The position numbers were made by a program, and so were the translations under genes. From Hyphomicrobiales bacterium (GTDB lineage Bacteria; Pseudomonadota; Alphaproteobacteria; Rhizobiales; Xanthobacteraceae): a stretch of 10,540 nt of DNA. Where the stretch lies: assembly GCA_016201085.1 (NCBI GenBank), contig JACQDO010000074.1, positions 1-10,540 of the forward strand, read 5' to 3'. This document shows, in pieces, positions 7,113 to 10,540 of this stretch. The notes under the pieces were generated by a model, which was not told the DNA's origin, did no database searches, and saw only the letters and a list, made by a program, of their open reading frames with translations. The stretch's first letter is position 1. Every line of letters begins with the position of its first letter.

Positions 7113-7115
7113 GGT

Positions 7116-7675
7116 TCAGGCTCCGCCCAGGCCGAAGACTTCGCCGGCGGTGACGGTGATCTCGCCGCAGGCGCCGCACAGCAGCAGATGGCCGGCCCCG
7201 CACTGGCCAGATCGGTCGCCGGGAAGGCTGTGTCTCTGGGATGCGCGGCGCAATTGACGCCGATGCCGATCGCCACGGAAAACGTCGGCCCGCTCTCGCC
7301 TTCGATCAGAATGCCGGCGACCTTGGCCATGCCCAGCAACAGATCGTTCGGCCATTTCACGGCCAATAACGGCCCGAGCTGCGGCGCGCGCGCCACAACC
7401 GCGTCATGCAGCGCCAGCGCCGTCACGAACGACAATTGCGGCGCCAATTCCGTCAATGACGGCTCGTTCACCAACAACGTGGCGTAGAGATTGCCCGGCG
7501 GCGAGGCCCAGGTGCTGTTGCGGCGGCCGCGGCCGGCCGTCTGCGCAAGCGCGCTCACCCACAACGGCCCGCGCTCGCCGGCGCGCGCCAGCGCCAGCGC
7601 CTCGGCATTGGTGGAGCCGAGCGTCTCGTAAGATTTGTGCCGGACCCCCGCCAGGTCCGTGGCGTCGCGGTTCAT
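7116..7675 (-). pseudogene. birA: Biotin-acetyl-CoA-carboxylase ligase (BirA), internal deletion with frame change
   Basis: Biotin protein ligase of the class without a DNA-binding domain; it attaches biotin to carboxylase carrier domains. From ATG 7675 the catalytic domain is clear: GSTNAEA (20-26), GRGRRNSTWASPPGNLYATLL (48-68), the KWPND biotin site (107-111), KVAGILIEGE and GIGVNCA (137-143). Similarity ends at residue 160 (TDLASAG). Reading on in this frame gives no family similarity and runs into rnj, ending at 7043. In another frame the expected C-terminal end appears at once (GHLLLCGACGEITVTAGEVFGLGG) and stops at 7116, 3 nt before rnj. I estimate 60-80 residues are missing at 7190-7199, including the remainder of the central domain and the start of the SH3-like domain. 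The ligase is normally essential, so this suggests sequence error or a second copy elsewhere. Confidence 0.85.
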
Positions 7676-7694
7676 CTACATGCGCGGTCGCGCG

Positions 7695-9140
7695 CTAAAA
7701 GAGAGACTTCGCCGCCACGGTCGCCGCGTTCAGGATCGGGGCGGGATAGGCGAAGAACAGCATGACCACCAGCCCGGACACCCCCAGCACCAGCCGCAAC
7801 AGCCCCGGCATTTGCTCGAAGCCTTTCACCGGCTCGTCGAAATACATCATCTTCACGATGTTGAGATAGTAATAAGCGCCCACCACACTGGCGAGCACGC
7901 CGATCACGGCGAGCGTATAGAGCCCAGCCTTGATGGCGGCGAGGAACACGTAGAACTTGGCGAAGAAGCCGGCGAGCGGCGGAATACCGGCGAGCGAGAA
8001 CAGCAGCATCGCCAGGAAGAACGCCATGGTCGGGTGCGTGCGTGCCAGCCCCGCGAGATCGGCGATGTTCTCCACGAACACGCCGTCGCGCCGCATGCTC
8101 AGGATCACCGCGAAGGTGCCGAGCGTCATCGCCACATAGATCGACATATAGACCAGCACGCCCTGCACGCCTTCCGGCGTCCCGGCGGCGAGGCCAACGA
8201 GCGCGAAGCCCATGTGGCCGATCGAGGAATAGGCCATCAGGCGTTTGATGTTGCGCTGGGCGATGGCGGCGAAGGCGCCCAGCACCATCGAGGCGATCGA
8301 AACGAACACCACGATCTGCTGCCATTCATGCGTGATGCCGGGGAACGCCACCACGGTGGCGCGCACGAAAATGGCGATGCCGGCGACTTTCGGCGCGGCG
8401 GCGAAGAAGGCGGTGACCGGCGTGGGCGCGCCTTCATAGACGTCGGGTGTCCACATGTTGAACGGCACCGCCGAAATCTTGAAGCAGAAGCCGACGAACA
8501 GGAATACCAGCCCGAACACCAGCCCGAGGCTGGCGCCGGCCTGCGTCGCCTTGGCGATGCCGGCGAAGCCGACCGTGCCGGTAAAACCATAGATCAGCGA
8601 AGCGCCATAGAGCAGCATGCCGGACGACAGCGCGCCCAGCACGAAATATTTCAGGCCCGCTTCGGTCGATTTCACATTGTCGCGGTTGGACGCCGCCACC
8701 ACGTAGAGCGGCAGGCTCATGGTCTCGAGGCCGAGATAAAGCGCGATCAGGTCGGCGGCCGAGATCAGCATGAACATGCCGAGCGTCGAGAGCAGGAACA
8801 GCACGCCATATTCGAACTTCTGCTGCTTCTCGACCGTCAGCCAGTTGAGCGACAGCATCAGCGTGCCGGTCGAGCCGGCGAGCGCCAGCAGCTTGAGGAA
8901 GCGCGCGTAATCGTCGACCACGAAGCTGCCTTCGAACAGCGAGGTGCGGCCGGCCGGCATCAGCACGATGGCGAGCCCGGCCAGCGCCAGCACGCCGATG
9001 CAGAAGCCGTTGACGATGCCGGCGCTGCGATCGCTCTGGTGCACGCAAACGCCGGCCATCAGCATCAGCATGGCGCCACCGGCCAATATGGCTTCCGGCA
9101 GCATCGGCAACAGCCCTTGAAATTGCATCAGCTGGTTCAT
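7695..9140 (-). CDS. nuoN: NADH-quinone oxidoreductase subunit N
   Basis: Antiporter-like membrane subunit of respiratory complex I, 481 residues, full length and hydrophobic throughout. Charged residues of the proton path can be placed: Glu139 ([12 protein letters not shown]), Lys163 (GLKYF), Lys221 ([10 protein letters not shown]), Lys251 (AAPKVAG) and Lys395 (GFFAKFY). These line up with Escherichia coli NuoN Glu133, Lys158, Lys217, Lys247 and Lys395. Other signatures are [24 protein letters not shown] and [17 protein letters not shown] chose the ATG at 9140 ([16 protein letters not shown]), 10 nt after the nuoM stop; the longer frame overlaps nuoM and is not conserved. Position 228 is Asn where His is normal (VPFHMWTPD). 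It is followed after 19 nt by birA. Confidence 0.95.
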   Translation of the reverse strand: MNQLMQFQGLLPMLPEAILAGGAMLMLMAGVCVHQSDRSAGIVNGFCIGVLALAGLAIVLMPAGRTSLFEGSFVVDDYARFLKLLALAGSTGTLMLSLNWLTVEKQQKFEYGVLFLLSTLGMFMLISAADLIALYLGLETMSLPLYVVAASNRDNVKSTEAGLKYFVLGALSSGMLLYGASLIYGFTGTVGFAGIAKATQAGASLGLVFGLVFLFVGFCFKISAVPFNMWTPDVYEGAPTPVTAFFAAAPKVAGIAIFVRATVVAFPGITHEWQQIVVFVSIASMVLGAFAAIAQRNIKRLMAYSSIGHMGFALVGLAAGTPEGVQGVLVYMSIYVAMTLGTFAVILSMRRDGVFVENIADLAGLARTHPTMAFFLAMLLFSLAGIPPLAGFFAKFYVFLAAIKAGLYTLAVIGVLASVVGAYYYLNIVKMMYFDEPVKGFEQMPGLLRLVLGVSGLVVMLFFAYPAPILNAATVAAKSLF

Positions 9141-9150
9141 CGGGCTTTGC

Positions 9151-10481
9151 TCACTGCACCAGCAATGCGGCGGTCTTGGCCGCAGAGATGACATGGTTGT
9201 AATTGTCGAGAAGTTGGGCGACCGAGGCCGCCGACATGTCGAGCACCGGGCCGGGCGCGACGCCGAACAGGATGGTGAGGATCACCAGCGGCGTGAAGAT
9301 CACCGCTTCGCGCCAGCCCATGTCCTTGATGCCGGCAAGACTCGGCTTCTGGATGCCGAAGATCATCTTGCGGTACAGCCACAGTGCATAGCCGGCCGAC
9401 AGGATGACGCCGAAGGTGGCGATGGAAGCGACCGCGATGTTGTTCTTGAAGGTGCCTATCAGCGTGAGGAATTCGCCAACGAAGCCGGAGGTGCCTGGCA
9501 GGCCGACATTGGCCAGCGTGAACACCATGAACACGAAGGCATACAGCGGCATGCGGTTCACCAGCCCGCCATAGGCGGCTATCTCGCGCGTGTGCATGCG
9601 GTCGTAGACCACACCGACGGCAAGAAACAGTGCGCCGGAGACGATGCCGTGCGAAATCATCTGGAAGATGCCGCCGGCGACGCCCTGCGTCGTTGCCGCG
9701 AAGATGCCCATGGTGACGAAGCCCATATGCGCGACCGAGGAATAGGCGATCAGCTTCTTGACGTCCTCCTGCATCAGCGCCACCAGCGAAGTACCGGCCA
9801 CATCGGCATCTTGACCGCGAAGGAAGCAAAGAAAGCGAGCCATGCCCATTTCTGCAGCTCCAGCGGGAAGCCGAACTTCAGCAGCGTCGGGATGTCGGTA
9901 GTCTGCGCCTGCCAGTACATCGCCATGATGGCGAGCAGCATCAGCACCGAGCCGAGCAGCGTGTAGAGGAAGAACTTGAAGCTGGCATAGACCCGGCGCG
10001 GGCCGCCCCAGACGCCGATGATCAGGAACATCGGGATCAGGCCGCCTTCGAAGAACAGATAGAACAGCACCAGATCGAGCGCCGCAAAGGTGCCGATCAT
10101 CAGCGTTTCCAGCACCAAGAACGCGATCATGTATTCCTTCACGCGCTTCTGGATCGAGGTCCAGCTCGCCAGGATGCAGATCGGCATCAGCGCGGTGGTG
10201 AGGATCACGAAGGGCAGCGAAATGCCGTCGACGCCCATATGGTAGTTCGACACGCCGAGCCAGGGATACTTCTCGACGAACTGGAATTCCGCCGAGCTGG
10301 CATCGAAGCGCCAGACCAAGACCAGCGAGATGGCAAACGTCACCAACGTCGTCCACATCGCCACCCAGCGCGCGGTGCCCTTGCCGAGATTGTCGTTGCC
10401 GCGCGCGAGCAGCATGATCAGCAGCGCGCCCAGCAGCGGCAGGAAGGTGACGACGGAGAGGATGGGCCAATTGATGTTCAT
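9151..10481 (-). pseudogene. nuoM: NADH-quinone oxidoreductase subunit M, internal deletion with frame change
   Basis: Antiporter-like complex I subunit. From ATG 10481 the N-terminal half is normal: [33 protein letters not shown], Glu145 in [11 protein letters not shown] (E. coli NuoM Glu144) and Lys224 in [10 protein letters not shown] (E. coli Lys234). The first frame then runs into a stop. In another frame similarity resumes at once as [25 protein letters not shown] and continues to LLVQ at 9151, including the GEF glutamate of [10 protein letters not shown]. The family segment normally between them (HTWLPDAHVEAPTAGS through LLKMGGYG to the next helix) is absent, about 50-55 residues by memory. 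It carries a nearly invariant LPDAH motif and a key channel lysine. The junction is at 9790-9797. As written, no working NuoM could be made. The flanking nuoL and nuoN are tightly spaced (1-nt overlap and 10-nt gap). Confidence 0.9.
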
Positions 10482-10540
10482 TAGCGCACCGCGAACATGA
10501 AGTAGGTGATGAAAGCGGCCGCGCCGATCAGCATGGCGAA
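10481..10540 (-). CDS. nuoL: NADH-quinone oxidoreductase subunit L, C-terminal end only
   Basis: The last 19 codons of a gene entering from the right edge: [19 protein letters not shown] then TAA. This matches the hydrophobic C-terminal helix of NuoL, and the position before nuoM is the conserved nuoLMN order. The TAA overlaps the nuoM ATG by one base (TAATG), a translational-coupling arrangement. NuoL is the distal proton-pumping subunit of complex I. Most of the gene is outside the window, so its integrity cannot be judged. Confidence 0.8.
   Translation of the reverse strand, partial: FAMLIGAAAFITYFMFAVR

Overview
This is a GC-rich alphaproteobacterial segment, most likely Hyphomicrobiales (Rhizobiales) of the Bradyrhizobium/Pseudolabrys/Rhodoplanes kind. 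The evidence is protein similarity recalled from those genera, the short alphaproteobacterial prolyl-tRNA synthetase without an editing domain, the gene order nuoL-nuoM-nuoN-birA-RNase J-mce-DUF1467-proS-lolC-lolD, and two dispersed palindromic repeats of a type seen in this order. No search was run, so the taxonomy is inference.

Right two thirds, minus strand (10540 down to 4733): the end of nuoL, then nuoM, nuoN, birA, RNase J, methylmalonyl-CoA epimerase and a DUF1467 membrane protein. Spacings run from a 1-nt overlap to 22 nt, so they look like one transcription unit: the last proton-pumping subunits of complex I, followed by housekeeping genes. nuoN, rnj, mce and the DUF1467 gene are intact. 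nuoM and birA each lack an internal segment and change frame where it is missing.

Middle, plus strand (2946-4709): a copC-copD copper cassette pointing against the rest, ending at a strong intrinsic terminator. copC is intact. copD is broken by an internal deletion with frame change and by a 2-nt GA duplication. A palindromic repeat lies between the two genes. The cassette separates DUF1467 from proS, which I remember as neighbours in related genomes.

Left, minus strand (2804 down to about 85): intact proS, a roughly 100-bp palindromic repeat, and lolC. lolC loses its last transmembrane helix at a junction where the sequence switches to an inverted (plus-strand) piece of lolD.

The main result of the hunt is a set of discontinuities in otherwise well-preserved genes: one inverted lolD/lolC junction over a 10-bp shared word, and three deletion-like junctions (copD, birA, nuoM) that all fall on GGCCGG. 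Essential genes such as birA and lolC/lolD are among those hit. I therefore favour chimeric or erroneous sequence (for example amplification chimeras or a draft misassembly) over real gene decay, although the copD damage could be genuine. I found no evidence of a novel defence, mobile or biosynthetic system.
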